Origin: Afipia sp964384815
GTDB taxonomy: Bacteria; Pseudomonadota; Alphaproteobacteria; Rhizobiales; Xanthobacteraceae
DNA length: 64,000 bases
Assembly: GCA_964384815.1 (NCBI GenBank)
Contig: CAYLLZ010000003.1
Location: 186,001 to 250,000, forward strand
Reading direction: 5' to 3'
Shown piece after piece: positions 36,326 to 44,914 of the stretch. Both the position numbers and the translations under genes were made by a program. The notes under the pieces were generated by a model. That model worked only from the letters and a program-made list of their open reading frames with translations. It was not told the DNA's origin and searched no databases. How positions within the stretch are numbered: position 1 is the first letter of the stretch; each line of letters starts with the position of its first letter.

Positions 36326-37077
36326 CTATCCTTCCGCGTTGCATCGTCAGCCGGCGGCTTCGGTGAAGGCCGCTCCTGCACGTTCGCGACTTCGCTGGCC
36401 TTCTTGGGCTCCGCATCGGACAGCACCGGCTCCTTCGGCGTACCACCCTGATTTTTCGCCGGCTTGCCGCTGCCGTTGGTCAACGTAGCCTGCCCTGTGA
36501 TCGGCGCGGCGAACTGGCGGCCGTTCTGGGGGCCGGGCTTGGGCGGATGGCCCGAGGCAAATCCGTCGAGAATCTTCTCAAGGCTCTCCGGCGTGAGATC
36601 CTCATAAGTGTCCTTCCAGATCATCGCCATCGGCGCGTTCACGCAGGCGCCGAGACATTCCACCTCTTCCCAACTGAAATCGCCGTCAGCCGAGACGTGA
36701 AGCGGGTCGTGATGAATGCGATGCTTGCAGACGTCGATCAGCTCCTGCGCGCCGCGCAAGCGGCACGGCGTGGTGCCGCACACCTGTACATGCGCCTTCT
36801 TGCCGACCGGCGCGAGCTGGAACATCGTGTAGAAAGTCGCGATCTCGAGCACGCGGATATGAGGCATGCCGAGCAGATCGGCGACCGCGCGGATCGCCGC
36901 CTCCGACACCCAGCCGTCATGCTGTTCCTGCACGCGCCACAGGATCGGGATCACCGCCGACTGCTGCCGGCCCGGCGGGAACTTCGCGATCTGCGCCTTC
37001 GCCCACGCCAGATTCTCCTCGCTGAAGGTGAAGCTTGCGGGCTGCTGCTCTTTCGGGGCCAAGCGACGAACGGCCAT
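36322..37077 (-). CDS. nuoE: NADH-quinone oxidoreductase subunit E with a C-terminal extension
   Basis: Thioredoxin-fold subunit with the N1a [2Fe-2S] cluster: Cys ligands in QVCGTTPCRLRG and VECLGACVNAPM. 251 residues; the last 75 are a disordered Pro/Lys/Gly-rich tail (KPGPQNGRQF, KPAKNQGGTPKEP) beyond the approximately 170-residue core. Such tails occur in alphaproteobacteria. It follows the FkbM gene by 33 bases. Confidence 0.95.
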   Translation of the reverse strand: MAVRRLAPKEQQPASFTFSEENLAWAKAQIAKFPPGRQQSAVIPILWRVQEQHDGWVSEAAIRAVADLLGMPHIRVLEIATFYTMFQLAPVGKKAHVQVCGTTPCRLRGAQELIDVCKHRIHHDPLHVSADGDFSWEEVECLGACVNAPMAMIWKDTYEDLTPESLEKILDGFASGHPPKPGPQNGRQFAAPITGQATLTNGSGKPAKNQGGTPKEPVLSDAEPKKASEVANVQERPSPKPPADDATRKDR

Positions 37078-37110
37078 CGGTTATTCTTTCAATCTTTCAT
37101 CGCACCACGG

Positions 37111-38076
37111 CTAGCGGGCCATGGCGCTGCGAGTTTGACCTGAGTTCATACCGTAAAGACGTTGCAGCCAGAACGCGCTCGCGGTCGCGAACACGTTGTA
37201 GCCGACATGGGAAGCCACCTTGATACGATCGAGCACCTTCAGATCGGTGAGCTGCTCGAAGCGGTCGGCGGCCGGATCGTGCACCACCACCTGCATCGGC
37301 GTGTGATCGAGGATGTAGCGCGTGACGGTGTGATTGCGGTCGCTGCCGTGCTCCTCGCAGATCACCATGGTCTCGGTCTGCAACAGCCGCGCGCCGCCCT
37401 TGATCGCCTCGGTCTCGACGCCTTCGACATCGAGCTTGACGAGATACTTGCCTTCGGCCGGGATGCGGCCGTCCTCGATCAGGCTGTCGAGCGAAATGAC
37501 GGAGACTTCCTCGCCGCCTGCCGCGCCACCGGCGATGCTGAACGCCTCGTGCTTGGTACCGGAGAGCCGCGCGACACCGCGCTCGGCGCCGATCGCAGCA
37601 TGAATGGGATAGAAGCGGTTGCCGTTGATCTTGGCGTTGTGCGCCAGCCGGGCAAAATTCTTCGCCGATGGCTCGATCGCAACCGCCTTATGCGAGCCGA
37701 ACCGCGGGCTCGACACCAGCACCGACCAATAGCCGTAATTCGCGCCGCAATCGAGCAGCGTGTAATCGACGTCTTTCGAGTCGAGCAATAGCAGTTCAAG
37801 CTCGTCCTCGTATTTGAAGGTCCGGTTGAGCAACTTGCTCCAGTAACCGTCGCCATACGGGAACGAGAAGATCGCGCCCGGATTAAGCATGATGTCGATG
37901 TCACGCTCGGGCAGCAGCGTCTTGAGCAGATTAGCGCAACTGTTGTAGCCGCGATGCGAGATCAGCGCGCCCACCTTCGATCCAGCAAGCAGGGCGAAGC
38001 CGATGCCGCGCTCCCATGGGGAGGCGCCTGACATCACACCCGAGTTGCGATCGAACTGGATGGGCGCTTCGCTCAC
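37111..38076 (-). CDS. FkbM-family SAM-dependent methyltransferase inside the nuo operon
   Basis: 321 residues. SAM-binding motif I YTLLDCGANYGYWSVL (about 106-120), the acidic second-strand motif AVAIEPSA (131-138), and the FkbM hallmark YLVKLDVEGVETEAIKGG (211-228). The family includes sugar O-methyltransferases, but members also act on other hydroxyls. The ATG overlaps the nuoD stop (ATGA) and nuoE follows after 33 bases, so it is expressed as part of the complex I operon. Its target is unknown: it could modify a Nuo subunit, quinone or lipid, or be a passenger. Confidence 0.85.
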   Translation of the reverse strand: MSEAPIQFDRNSGVMSGASPWERGIGFALLAGSKVGALISHRGYNSCANLLKTLLPERDIDIMLNPGAIFSFPYGDGYWSKLLNRTFKYEDELELLLLDSKDVDYTLLDCGANYGYWSVLVSSPRFGSHKAVAIEPSAKNFARLAHNAKINGNRFYPIHAAIGAERGVARLSGTKHEAFSIAGGAAGGEEVSVISLDSLIEDGRIPAEGKYLVKLDVEGVETEAIKGGARLLQTETMVICEEHGSDRNHTVTRYILDHTPMQVVVHDPAADRFEQLTDLKVLDRIKVASHVGYNVFATASAFWLQRLYGMNSGQTRSAMAR

Positions 38077-39272
38077 CGGTCCACCTCGCCAAACACGATA
38101 TCGAGGGAGCCCAGGATGGCGGAAACGTCAGCCAGCAGATGGCCGCGGCAGATGAAGTCCATCGCCTGCAGATGCGCAAAGCCCGGCGCGCGGATCTTGC
38201 ACTTGTACGGCTTGTTGGTGCCGTCGGAGACCAGATAGACGCCGAACTCGCCCTTCGGCGCCTCAACCGCGGCATAGACCTCGCCGGCCGGAACGCGGAA
38301 GCCTTCGGTGTAGAGCTTGAAGTGATGGATCAGCGATTCCATCGAGCGCTTCATCTCGCCGCGGCGCGGCGGAGAAATCTTGTTGTCAGTGATCACCACC
38401 GGCCCCTGCCCTTCGGGCTCGCGGAGCCTCTTGATGCACTGCCTCATGATGCGCACCGACTGGCGCATCTCTTCCATGCGGATGCAGTAGCGATCGTAGC
38501 AGTCGCCATTTTTGCCGATCGGAATGTCGAAATCCATCTCGGCGTAGCACTCGTAAGGCTGCGCCTTGCGCAGGTCCCATGCCGCACCGGAGCCGCGCAC
38601 CATCACGCCCGAGAAGCCCCACTCCCACGCCTGATCCAACGTCACGACGCCGATATCGACGTTGCGCTGCTTGAAGATGCGGTTGTCGGTGAGCAGAGTC
38701 TCGAGATCGTCCACGGTCTGCAGGAACGGATCGCACCAGGCCTCGATGTCGTCGATCAGCTTGGGCGGCAGGTCCTGATGCACGCCGCCGACGCGGAAGA
38801 ACGCGGCATGCATGCGCGAACCCGAGGCGCGCTCATAGAACACCATCAGCTTCTCGCGCTCCTCGAAGCCCCACAACGGCGGGGTCAGGGCGCCGACGTC
38901 CATCGCCTGCGTGGTGACGTTGAGAAGGTGCGACAGGATACGGCCGATCTCGCAATACAGCACGCGGATCAGTTGCCCGCGGCGCGGCACTTCGATGCCG
39001 AGCAGCTTCTCGGCCGCGAGGCAAAACGCATGCTCCTGATTCATCGGCGCGACGTAGTCGAGCCGGTCGAAATACGGAATCGCCTGCAGATAGGTTTTCT
39101 GCTCGATCAGCTTCTCGGTGCCGCGATGAAGCAGGCCGATATGCGGATCGACGCGCTCGACGATTTCGCCATCGAGTTCCAGCACCAGACGCAGCACGCC
39201 GTGCGCCGCCGGATGCTGCGGTCCGAAATTGATGGTGAAATTGCGCATTCCTGGGGTTTCGGTTGCGGTCAC
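38073..39272 (-). CDS. nuoD: NADH-quinone oxidoreductase subunit D
   Basis: 49-kDa subunit lining the quinone site with NuoB. I chose the GTG at 39272 (V/M-TATETPGMRNFTINFGPQ): it overlaps the stop of the preceding gene (GTGA) and gives 399 residues; the ATG eight codons on is an alternative. Conserved HPAAHGVLRLVLELDGE, DPHIGLLHRGTEKL and the end DIVFGEVDR. Preceded by the FlK-like gene, not directly by nuoC. Confidence 0.95.
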   Translation of the reverse strand: MTATETPGMRNFTINFGPQHPAAHGVLRLVLELDGEIVERVDPHIGLLHRGTEKLIEQKTYLQAIPYFDRLDYVAPMNQEHAFCLAAEKLLGIEVPRRGQLIRVLYCEIGRILSHLLNVTTQAMDVGALTPPLWGFEEREKLMVFYERASGSRMHAAFFRVGGVHQDLPPKLIDDIEAWCDPFLQTVDDLETLLTDNRIFKQRNVDIGVVTLDQAWEWGFSGVMVRGSGAAWDLRKAQPYECYAEMDFDIPIGKNGDCYDRYCIRMEEMRQSVRIMRQCIKRLREPEGQGPVVITDNKISPPRRGEMKRSMESLIHHFKLYTEGFRVPAGEVYAAVEAPKGEFGVYLVSDGTNKPYKCKIRAPGFAHLQAMDFICRGHLLADVSAILGSLDIVFGEVDR

Positions 39273-39700
39273 GCGGCTACCCCTGCTTTCGCCGCCTTGT
39301 GGGCGACCCGTGCATTGAACTTGTCCCAGGACACGACATGACGCTCGTGATCGCCCTCGCCGATCACGTCGACTCCATCGTGTGCCTTGACATGAAAACT
39401 CAACCGCTTGCCGTCGATTCCGGTGCACTCCGCTTCCACGGAAACTGTGAGGCCCGGCGGCGTCGCGGCGCAATGACTGACATCAATATGCGTGCCGAGG
39501 CTGCCCTCGCCCGCATCGAGATGCGGGCGCATCATGTCGATGCAGGCCCACTCCATCAGTCCGACCAGATAGCCGGTCGCGAACACGCGCGGCATGGCCT
39601 GGAAGTCGGCCGCTTCCGGATAAAGGTGCGGCACCGTCTTGTCGTCCGGCACCTGATAAGTGAAGCGATGCTTCAATCCGGTTTTGAACGAGGACTTCAT
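39269..39700 (-). CDS. FlK-like hotdog acyl-CoA thioesterase inside the nuo operon
   Basis: 143 residues from the ATG at 39700, which overlaps the nuoC stop (ATGA). Single hotdog domain. The residues known in fluoroacetyl-CoA thioesterase FlK of Streptomyces cattleya fall at identical numbers: Thr42, Glu50, Gly69, His76 and Arg120. Motifs HLYPEAADF, GLMEWAC, GEGSLGTHIDV and AATPPGLTV closely resemble FlK from memory. Of the two Phe residues (33 and 36) that favour the fluorinated substrate in FlK, Phe33 is kept and residue 36 is Met, so the natural substrate may be another short activated acyl-CoA. Placement between nuoC and nuoD is odd for this enzyme. Confidence 0.87.
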   Translation of the reverse strand: MKSSFKTGLKHRFTYQVPDDKTVPHLYPEAADFQAMPRVFATGYLVGLMEWACIDMMRPHLDAGEGSLGTHIDVSHCAATPPGLTVSVEAECTGIDGKRLSFHVKAHDGVDVIGEGDHERHVVSWDKFNARVAHKAAKAGVAA

Positions 39701-40320
39701 GACGGCTTGGCTCCGTCGGTGGTCTTCTTCTCGTCGCCGGGCAGCGCGTAATCCGCGCCTTCCCACGGCGAAAGGAAGTCGAACTTACGGAATTCCTGAT
39801 TGAGCCGGACAGCGTCGTAGACGACGCGCTTTTCCTGATCGTCGTAACGAACCTCGACGAACCCGGTGGTCGGGAAATCCTTGCGCAGCGGATGGCCGTC
39901 GAAGCCGTAGTCGGTCAGCAGCCGGCGCATGTCTGGATGGCCCGTGAAGATCACGCCATAGAGATCGTAGGTCTCGCGCTCGAACCAGTCGGCGCCCGGA
40001 AACACCTCGATGATCGAGGGGACCTGGGTGTCCTCCGACGCCTCGCCGCTCAGCCGCAGGCGCGCGTTCAGCAGCGGTGACAGGAAGTGATAGACGACAT
40101 CGAAGCGCCGCTCGCGGCCCGGATAGTCCACCGCGGTCACATCGATGATGTTGACGAAGCGGCAACGCGGATCGGTCTTCAGGAAGCGGGCCACCTCGAC
40201 GATCCGCGCCAGATCGACCGAAACGGTCAACTGGTCGAAGGCGACCGTATGAGCCAGCGCCGCACCCGGCAGCGCGGCAACAATCATTTGACCAAGAGCG
40301 TCGAGCCTGGCGTCGTCCAT
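39697..40320 (-). CDS. nuoC: NADH-quinone oxidoreductase subunit C
   Basis: 30-kDa peripheral-arm subunit. ATG at 40320 (MDDARLDALGQMIVAALPG) gives 207 residues; the upstream read-through overlaps nuoB and is Arg/Cys-rich shadow. Signature ERETYDLYGVIFTGHPDMRRLLTDYGFDGHPLRKDFP. NuoC and NuoD are separate genes here, as usual for this group. Confidence 0.95.
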   Translation of the reverse strand: MDDARLDALGQMIVAALPGAALAHTVAFDQLTVSVDLARIVEVARFLKTDPRCRFVNIIDVTAVDYPGRERRFDVVYHFLSPLLNARLRLSGEASEDTQVPSIIEVFPGADWFERETYDLYGVIFTGHPDMRRLLTDYGFDGHPLRKDFPTTGFVEVRYDDQEKRVVYDAVRLNQEFRKFDFLSPWEGADYALPGDEKKTTDGAKPS

Positions 40321-40330
40321 GGTATCAGCC

Positions 40331-40930
40331 TTAGCGTTCAATCGTGCCGGTGCGGCGAATCTTCTTCTGCAGCAGCAACACGCCGTAGAGCAGCGCTTCC
40401 GCGGTGGGCGGGCATCCGGGCACATAGATATCGACCGGCACGATACGGTCGCAGCCGCGCACCACGGAATATGAATAATGATAGTAGCCGCCGCCATTGG
40501 CGCACGACCCCATCGAGATCACATAGCGCGGCTCGGGCATCTGGTCGTAGACCTTGCGCAAAGCAGGCGCCATTTTGTTGGTGAGCGTGCCGGCGACGAT
40601 CATCACGTCGGACTGGCGCGGCGAAGCGCGTGGCGCGAAGCCGAATCGTTCGACGTCGTAGCGCGGCATCGACACCTGCATCATCTCGACGGCGCAGCAG
40701 GCAAGGCCGAAGGTCATCCACATCAACGAGCCGGTGCGCGCCCAGGTAATGAGGTCGTCGGCGGCGGCAACGAAGAAGCCCTTGTCGGACAGTTCGTGAT
40801 TGATCTCGACGAAGTAGCGGTCGTCGGCGCCGACGGGCTGGCCGGTGCGCGGATCAAGCACGCCGGTCGCGGCCGGCGCGATGACGGGCGACGTGGCGGA
40901 TGCAGTCATGGGCGTCTGGTTCAATCCCAT
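40331..40930 (-). CDS. nuoB: NADH-quinone oxidoreductase subunit B
   Basis: Holds the N2 [4Fe-4S] cluster next to quinone. 199 residues from the ATG at 40930 (MGLNQTPMTASAT), which has AGGGG upstream; Met8 is a possible alternative start. Cluster ligands in FGLACCAVEMM, GSCANGGGYYHYSYSVVRGC and VPGCPPTAEAL. The first 45 residues are a variable tail. Overlaps the nuoA stop by ten bases. Confidence 0.95.
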   Translation of the reverse strand: MGLNQTPMTASATSPVIAPAATGVLDPRTGQPVGADDRYFVEINHELSDKGFFVAAADDLITWARTGSLMWMTFGLACCAVEMMQVSMPRYDVERFGFAPRASPRQSDVMIVAGTLTNKMAPALRKVYDQMPEPRYVISMGSCANGGGYYHYSYSVVRGCDRIVPVDIYVPGCPPTAEALLYGVLLLQKKIRRTGTIER

Positions 40931-41286
40931 TCGAGAGCCCCTTTCTTCCACTCATAGGCGAAGCCGACCGTCAGGACCCCGAGGAACACCATCATCGACC
41001 AGAACCCGGCAAGCCCAAGTTTGCCGAAGGCGACAGCCCACGGAAACAGGAAGGCGACTTCCAAATCGAAGATGATGAAAAGAATGGCGACCAGATAAAA
41101 CCGGACGTCGAACTTCATGCGGGCATCATCGAAAGCGTTGAAGCCGCATTCATATGCCGAGAGTTTTTCCGGATCGGGTTGCTGATAGGCGACCAGAAAC
41201 GGCGCGACCAAAAGTGCAAGGCCAATGACTGTCGCAACGCCGATAAAGACTACAAGCGGCAGATAGTCCTGTAAGATTCCACCCAT
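40921..41286 (-). CDS. nuoA: NADH-quinone oxidoreductase subunit A
   Basis: First gene of the operon. ATG at 41286 (MGGILQDYLPLVVFIGVATV), 121 residues, three helices. Conserved SAYECGFNAFDDARMKFDVRF and LFIIFDLEVAFLFPWA. Confidence 0.96.
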   Translation of the reverse strand: MGGILQDYLPLVVFIGVATVIGLALLVAPFLVAYQQPDPEKLSAYECGFNAFDDARMKFDVRFYLVAILFIIFDLEVAFLFPWAVAFGKLGLAGFWSMMVFLGVLTVGFAYEWKKGALEWD

Positions 41287-41349
41287 CGGCGACCCCGTCC
41301 TGGCACGCTGTCTCCGCAGTCTCGCGGAATTTGGAATAATTCTGACGGG

Positions 41350-41378
41350 GGAATAGCGCAGCGCACACACAAGGGCAA
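41350..41378 (-). promoter_or_regulatory. Candidate promoter of the nuo operon
   Basis: On the minus strand TTGCCC (41373-41378), 17-base spacer, TATTCC (41350-41355), about 65 bases before nuoA. The 285-base gap to 41571 contains no gene; the only other thing I see is a small inverted repeat TTCGTT-A-AACGAA at about 41549-41561. Confidence 0.45.
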
Positions 41379-41571
41379 GCCAAGGGATCAAGGCCCGGAC
41401 ATTTGCCGGTTTTCGGGCTGGCTCCGATTATTGCCGCGCTTTGACTGCGCCCGTCAGCGACCGAATCTCCAGTTGAGATAGCGAGGCAGCGGGCAACGGC
41501 AACCCCTGCCCTATGCATCCACTGCATATCGCCATCAGGCCGTTCGTATTCGTTAAACGAAACTAAACGGA

Positions 41572-42663
41572 TCAGGCCAGCGCCTGCGCCACCGCTTTAC
41601 CGCAGGTCACGGTATCGGCCTTCCCGCCCAGATCGCGCGTCCGTAGCTTTTCCTCGGACAGGACACGCTCAATTGCCGTGACAACGGCCTTGGCGGCTTC
41701 AGGTTCGCCCAGATGATCCAGCATCATCGCCGCCGACCAGATCTGCCCGACCGGATTGGCGATTCCCTGCCCCGCGATATCCGGCGCGGAACCATGAACC
41801 GGCTCGAACAGGGACGGAAACTTCCGTTCCGGATTGAGGCTGCCGGACGGTGCAATGCCGATGGTGCCGGTGCAAGCGGGGCCAAGGTCGGACAGGATGT
41901 CGCCGAACAGGTTGGAGCCGACCACCACGTCGAAGCGATCCGGATTGAGCACGAAGTGAGCGACCAGAATATCGATGTGGTACTTGTCCCAGCGCACGCC
42001 CGGATAGGCCTTCGCCATCGCCTCCACGCGCTCGTCCCAATACGGCATGGTGATCGAGATACCGTTCGACTTGGTCGCTGACGTCAGGTGCTTTTTCGGC
42101 CGGCTTTGCGCGAGATCAAACGCAAACTTCAGGATGCGGTCGACACCGGTGCGCGACATCAGGGTCTGCTGCATCACGATTTCGCGGTCGGTGTCGGGGA
42201 ACATACGCCCGCCGATCGAGGAATATTCGCCCTCGGTGTTTTCGCGCACCACGTAGAAATCGATGTCCCCGGGCTTGCGGCCGGCCAGCGGCGACTGCAC
42301 GCCGGGCATCAGGCGCACCGGGCGCAGGTTGACGTACTGGTCGAACTCGCGGCGAAACTGGATGAGCGAGCCCCAGAGCGAGACGTGATCGGGCAGCACA
42401 TTCGGCATGCCCACCGCGCCGAAGAAGATCGCGTCATGGCTGCCGACCTGGGTCTTCCAGTCTTCCGGCATCATCCGGCCGTGCTTGAGGTGATAGTCGC
42501 AGGAAGCGAAGTCGAAGTCGTCGAGCTGCAACTCGAACTTGAACTTCTTTGCCGCAGCCTCCAGCACTCGCACGCCTTCCGGCACCACTTCCTTGCCGAT
42601 GCCATCACCCGGAATGACCGCGAGCCGATATTTGCGATTGCTGCCGGAGGACGCTGGGGACAT
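41572..42663 (-). CDS. Tartrate/D-malate dehydrogenase family enzyme (isocitrate/isopropylmalate fold)
   Basis: 363 residues from the ATG at 42663. NAD- and metal-dependent beta-decarboxylating dehydrogenase: IPGDGIGKEVVPEG near the N-terminus, NLRPVRLMPGV, VVRENTEGEYSSIGG, TKSNGI, FDVVVGSNLFGDILSDL (metal Asp residues) and EPVHGSAPDIAGQGIANP. The substrate loop resembles tartrate dehydrogenase/decarboxylase or DmlA rather than LeuB or Icd. Monocistronic. Exact substrate (tartrate, D-malate, 3-isopropylmalate) cannot be settled by reading. Confidence 0.85.
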   Translation of the reverse strand: MSPASSGSNRKYRLAVIPGDGIGKEVVPEGVRVLEAAAKKFKFELQLDDFDFASCDYHLKHGRMMPEDWKTQVGSHDAIFFGAVGMPNVLPDHVSLWGSLIQFRREFDQYVNLRPVRLMPGVQSPLAGRKPGDIDFYVVRENTEGEYSSIGGRMFPDTDREIVMQQTLMSRTGVDRILKFAFDLAQSRPKKHLTSATKSNGISITMPYWDERVEAMAKAYPGVRWDKYHIDILVAHFVLNPDRFDVVVGSNLFGDILSDLGPACTGTIGIAPSGSLNPERKFPSLFEPVHGSAPDIAGQGIANPVGQIWSAAMMLDHLGEPEAAKAVVTAIERVLSEEKLRTRDLGGKADTVTCGKAVAQALA

Positions 42664-42898
42664 CTGCGGGTTCCTTGTCAGGAGGAGAGCTGGACCGAGG
42701 GTCGGCACGCCCGTGGGGGCGGCATCACGAGCGCACCAAGCCAGATTTTGGGCAAAACGTCACGCCCCGCGGCCAACCTAATCGTGGCCGAGGCGGATGG
42801 AGGCGAAAGCACTGAAACGGAAAGGGACCGAAAGTGTCACAGTTCCGGATCTTGTGACACTTTTGAAGAAAGGGAAACCGCTAAGCCATTGAAAATAA

Positions 42899-42975
42899 TG
42901 GCGCGAGAGACGGGGCTCGAACCCGCGACCTCCGGCGTGACAGGCCGGCACTCTAACCAACTGAGCTACTCCCGC
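42899..42975 (-). tRNA. tRNA-Asp (GTC)
   Basis: Full cloverleaf on the minus strand: acceptor GCGGGAG / CTCTCGC with one G-U pair, D-arm GCTCAGTTGGTTAGAGT, anticodon loop CTGTCAC (GTC), TPsiC GGTTCGAGC, discriminator G and encoded CCA (42899-42901). 77 bases. Confidence 0.97.
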
Positions 42976-43191
42976 GCGGATGCGGTAATCCGCGAGTTGG
43001 TGGGACTTAAAGGGGGATGCTGGCCAAGTCAAGGTGATTGCAAATCGCCCTGGATGACGGGTCTTTTTCCACCAGCGATGCAGATAATCGCCGTTTTACG
43101 GGCAAAACATCCGGGGTGCAGCGCTCGCGAATCAACTAAGCCCTGTCATATCGTCAGTTCTGCAGAAGCCAGCACCACCGAGGAGGGTCAC

Positions 43192-43494
43192 ATGGCGAAG
43201 AAAGCAGCAGCTACTCCGGCCACCATTACGCTCAAGCACCTTGCCGCGGCACTCGCCGAGGAACACGACCTGTCGAAGAAGGCGGCTGAAGCCATCCTCG
43301 GCGACCTCGTCACCAAGATCACCAAGCACCTCAAGAAGGGCGAGCGCATCCGCATCGTCGGCCTCGGCATTCTTCAGGTCCGCAAGCGCGCCGCCCGCAC
43401 CGGCCGCAACCCCGCCACTGGCGAGGAGATCCAGATCAAGGCCAGCAAGAAGGTTGCCTTCCGCGCCGCCAAGGAGCTCAAGGAAGCGATCTGA
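43192..43494 (+). CDS. hup: HU family DNA-binding protein
   Basis: Nucleoid protein of 100 residues. The ATG at 43192 has AGGAGGG seven bases upstream; the longer reading frame from 42088 is antisense shadow. The HU/IHF core is present: LSKKAAEAILGDLVTKITKHLKKGERIRIVGLGILQVRKRAARTGRNPATGEEIQI. The arm motif GRNPATGEEI is complete. The N-terminus is extended (KKAAATPATITL). Followed by an intrinsic terminator. Confidence 0.95.
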   Translation: MAKKAAATPATITLKHLAAALAEEHDLSKKAAEAILGDLVTKITKHLKKGERIRIVGLGILQVRKRAARTGRNPATGEEIQIKASKKVAFRAAKELKEAI

Positions 43495-43520
43495 GCCACC
43501 TCTCTCCGTACCTCTTCGGG

Positions 43521-43556
43521 ACGCCATTCCGGCCATGCCGGGATGGCGTTTTGTTT
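43521..43556 (+). terminator. Intrinsic terminator after HU
   Basis: Stem ACGCCATTCCGG / CCGGGATGGCGT (one mismatch) with a short loop, followed by TTTGTTTT. It contains the ATG at 43543, which therefore is not the pepT start. Confidence 0.8.
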
Positions 43557-43608
43557 TGACCGGGATTTCTGTAATCACGAAACGAGGCAGCCGATACGGA
43601 GCAACGTC

Positions 43609-44859
43609 GTGGACCCGATCCAGTTCAACCATAGCGTCAGCGAGCGCTTCCTGCGCTACGTGACAATCGACACCCAGTCCGATCCCACCTCCCCAACCTG
43701 TCCCTCCACGGAAAAGCAGAAAAACCTCGGCCGGTTGCTCGCGCAGGAGTTGCGGGCACTCGGGATCGCCGACGCCCATCTCGATCAGCATGGCTATGTC
43801 TACGGAACAATCCCGGCGACCACCGACAAGGCGGTCCCGGTAATCTGCTTCTGCTCGCATATGGACACCTCGCCCGATTGCAGCGGCAAGGACGTAAAAC
43901 CGCAGATCGTGCGCAACTATCAGGGAGGTGACATCGTACTGCCGGCCGATTCTTCGCAGGTGATCCGAGCGGCCGAGCACCCTGCCCTTGCCGGGCAGAT
44001 CGGCAACGACATCGTCACCACGGATGGCACGACGCTGCTCGGCGCTGACAACAAGGCCGGCATCGCCGAAATCATGGATGCAGCGAAGATCCTGCTTGAG
44101 AACCCGCAGATCAGACACGGCGTCATCAAGATCCTGTTCACGCCGGATGAGGAGATCGGGCGCGGCGTCGACAAGGTCGATCTGGTCAAGCTCGGCGCGG
44201 ACTTCGCCTACACCATCGACGGCGAGAGCGCTGGACACCTCGAGGATGAAACCTTCTCGGCGGACGGCGTCACTCTGCACATCAAGGGTGTCAGCGCCCA
44301 CCCCGGCTTCGCCAAGGGCCGGATGGAACACGCCATCAAGATCGCCTCGCGGATCATCGAGCGGCTGCCGCAGAACACCTGCTCGCCGGAAACCACCGAA
44401 GACCGCGAGGGTTTCCTGCACCCGACCGACATCGAAGGCGCGCTCGAATCCGCCACCGTACAGTTCATCGTGCGCGATTTCAGCGAGGCGGGACTGGTGG
44501 AAAAGGAAAACCTGCTGGAGCGGATCGTCGGCGAGGTGATGAAAGACTTCCCGCGCTCGACCTGGCGCATGGAAGTCAAACCGCAGTACCGCAACATGAA
44601 GGAGGTGCTGGACCGGCACCCGCAGGTCGTGACCCATGCGCTGGAGGCGATCCGCCGCGCCGGTCTCACGCCGGTCCGCAGCAGCATCCGCGGCGGCACC
44701 GATGGCTCGCGGCTGTCGTTCATGGGCCTGCCCTGCCCGAACATCTTCGCCGGCGAGCACGCCTTCCACTCGCGGCTGGAATGGGTCAGCATCCAGGACA
44801 TGGAGGCTGCGGTGCGCACCATCGTGCATCTCGCCGCGGTCTGGGAAGAACGGAGCTGA
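43609..44859 (+). CDS. pepT: Peptidase T (tripeptide aminopeptidase)
   Basis: M20 zinc aminopeptidase that removes the N-terminal residue of tripeptides. I chose the GTG at 43609 (VDPIQFNHSVSERFLRYVT) because GGAG lies 7 bases upstream and the ATG at 43543 is inside a terminator; this gives 416 residues. Zinc and catalytic motifs: FCSHMDTSPD, LLGADNKAGIAEIMDA, LFTPDEEIGRG, FAYTIDGESAG, SAHPGFAKG, and the C-terminal RGGTDGSRLSFMGLPCPNIFAG with HAFHS. Confidence 0.93.
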   Translation: MDPIQFNHSVSERFLRYVTIDTQSDPTSPTCPSTEKQKNLGRLLAQELRALGIADAHLDQHGYVYGTIPATTDKAVPVICFCSHMDTSPDCSGKDVKPQIVRNYQGGDIVLPADSSQVIRAAEHPALAGQIGNDIVTTDGTTLLGADNKAGIAEIMDAAKILLENPQIRHGVIKILFTPDEEIGRGVDKVDLVKLGADFAYTIDGESAGHLEDETFSADGVTLHIKGVSAHPGFAKGRMEHAIKIASRIIERLPQNTCSPETTEDREGFLHPTDIEGALESATVQFIVRDFSEAGLVEKENLLERIVGEVMKDFPRSTWRMEVKPQYRNMKEVLDRHPQVVTHALEAIRRAGLTPVRSSIRGGTDGSRLSFMGLPCPNIFAGEHAFHSRLEWVSIQDMEAAVRTIVHLAAVWEERS

Positions 44860-44914
44860 CACAAAAGCGGCGATTACGTCCGCTGCCAGTGAAGGCTGCG
44901 GAACGCCGCGACGT

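Noticed and set aside
42088..43191. Upstream extension of the HU reading frame
   Set aside because: Crosses the tRNA-Asp and the antisense of the dehydrogenase; HU starts at 43192 with a strong ribosome site.
43543..43608. ATG at 43543 as the pepT start
   Set aside because: It lies inside the HU terminator stem; the GTG at 43609 has a proper ribosome site and matches the usual N-terminus.
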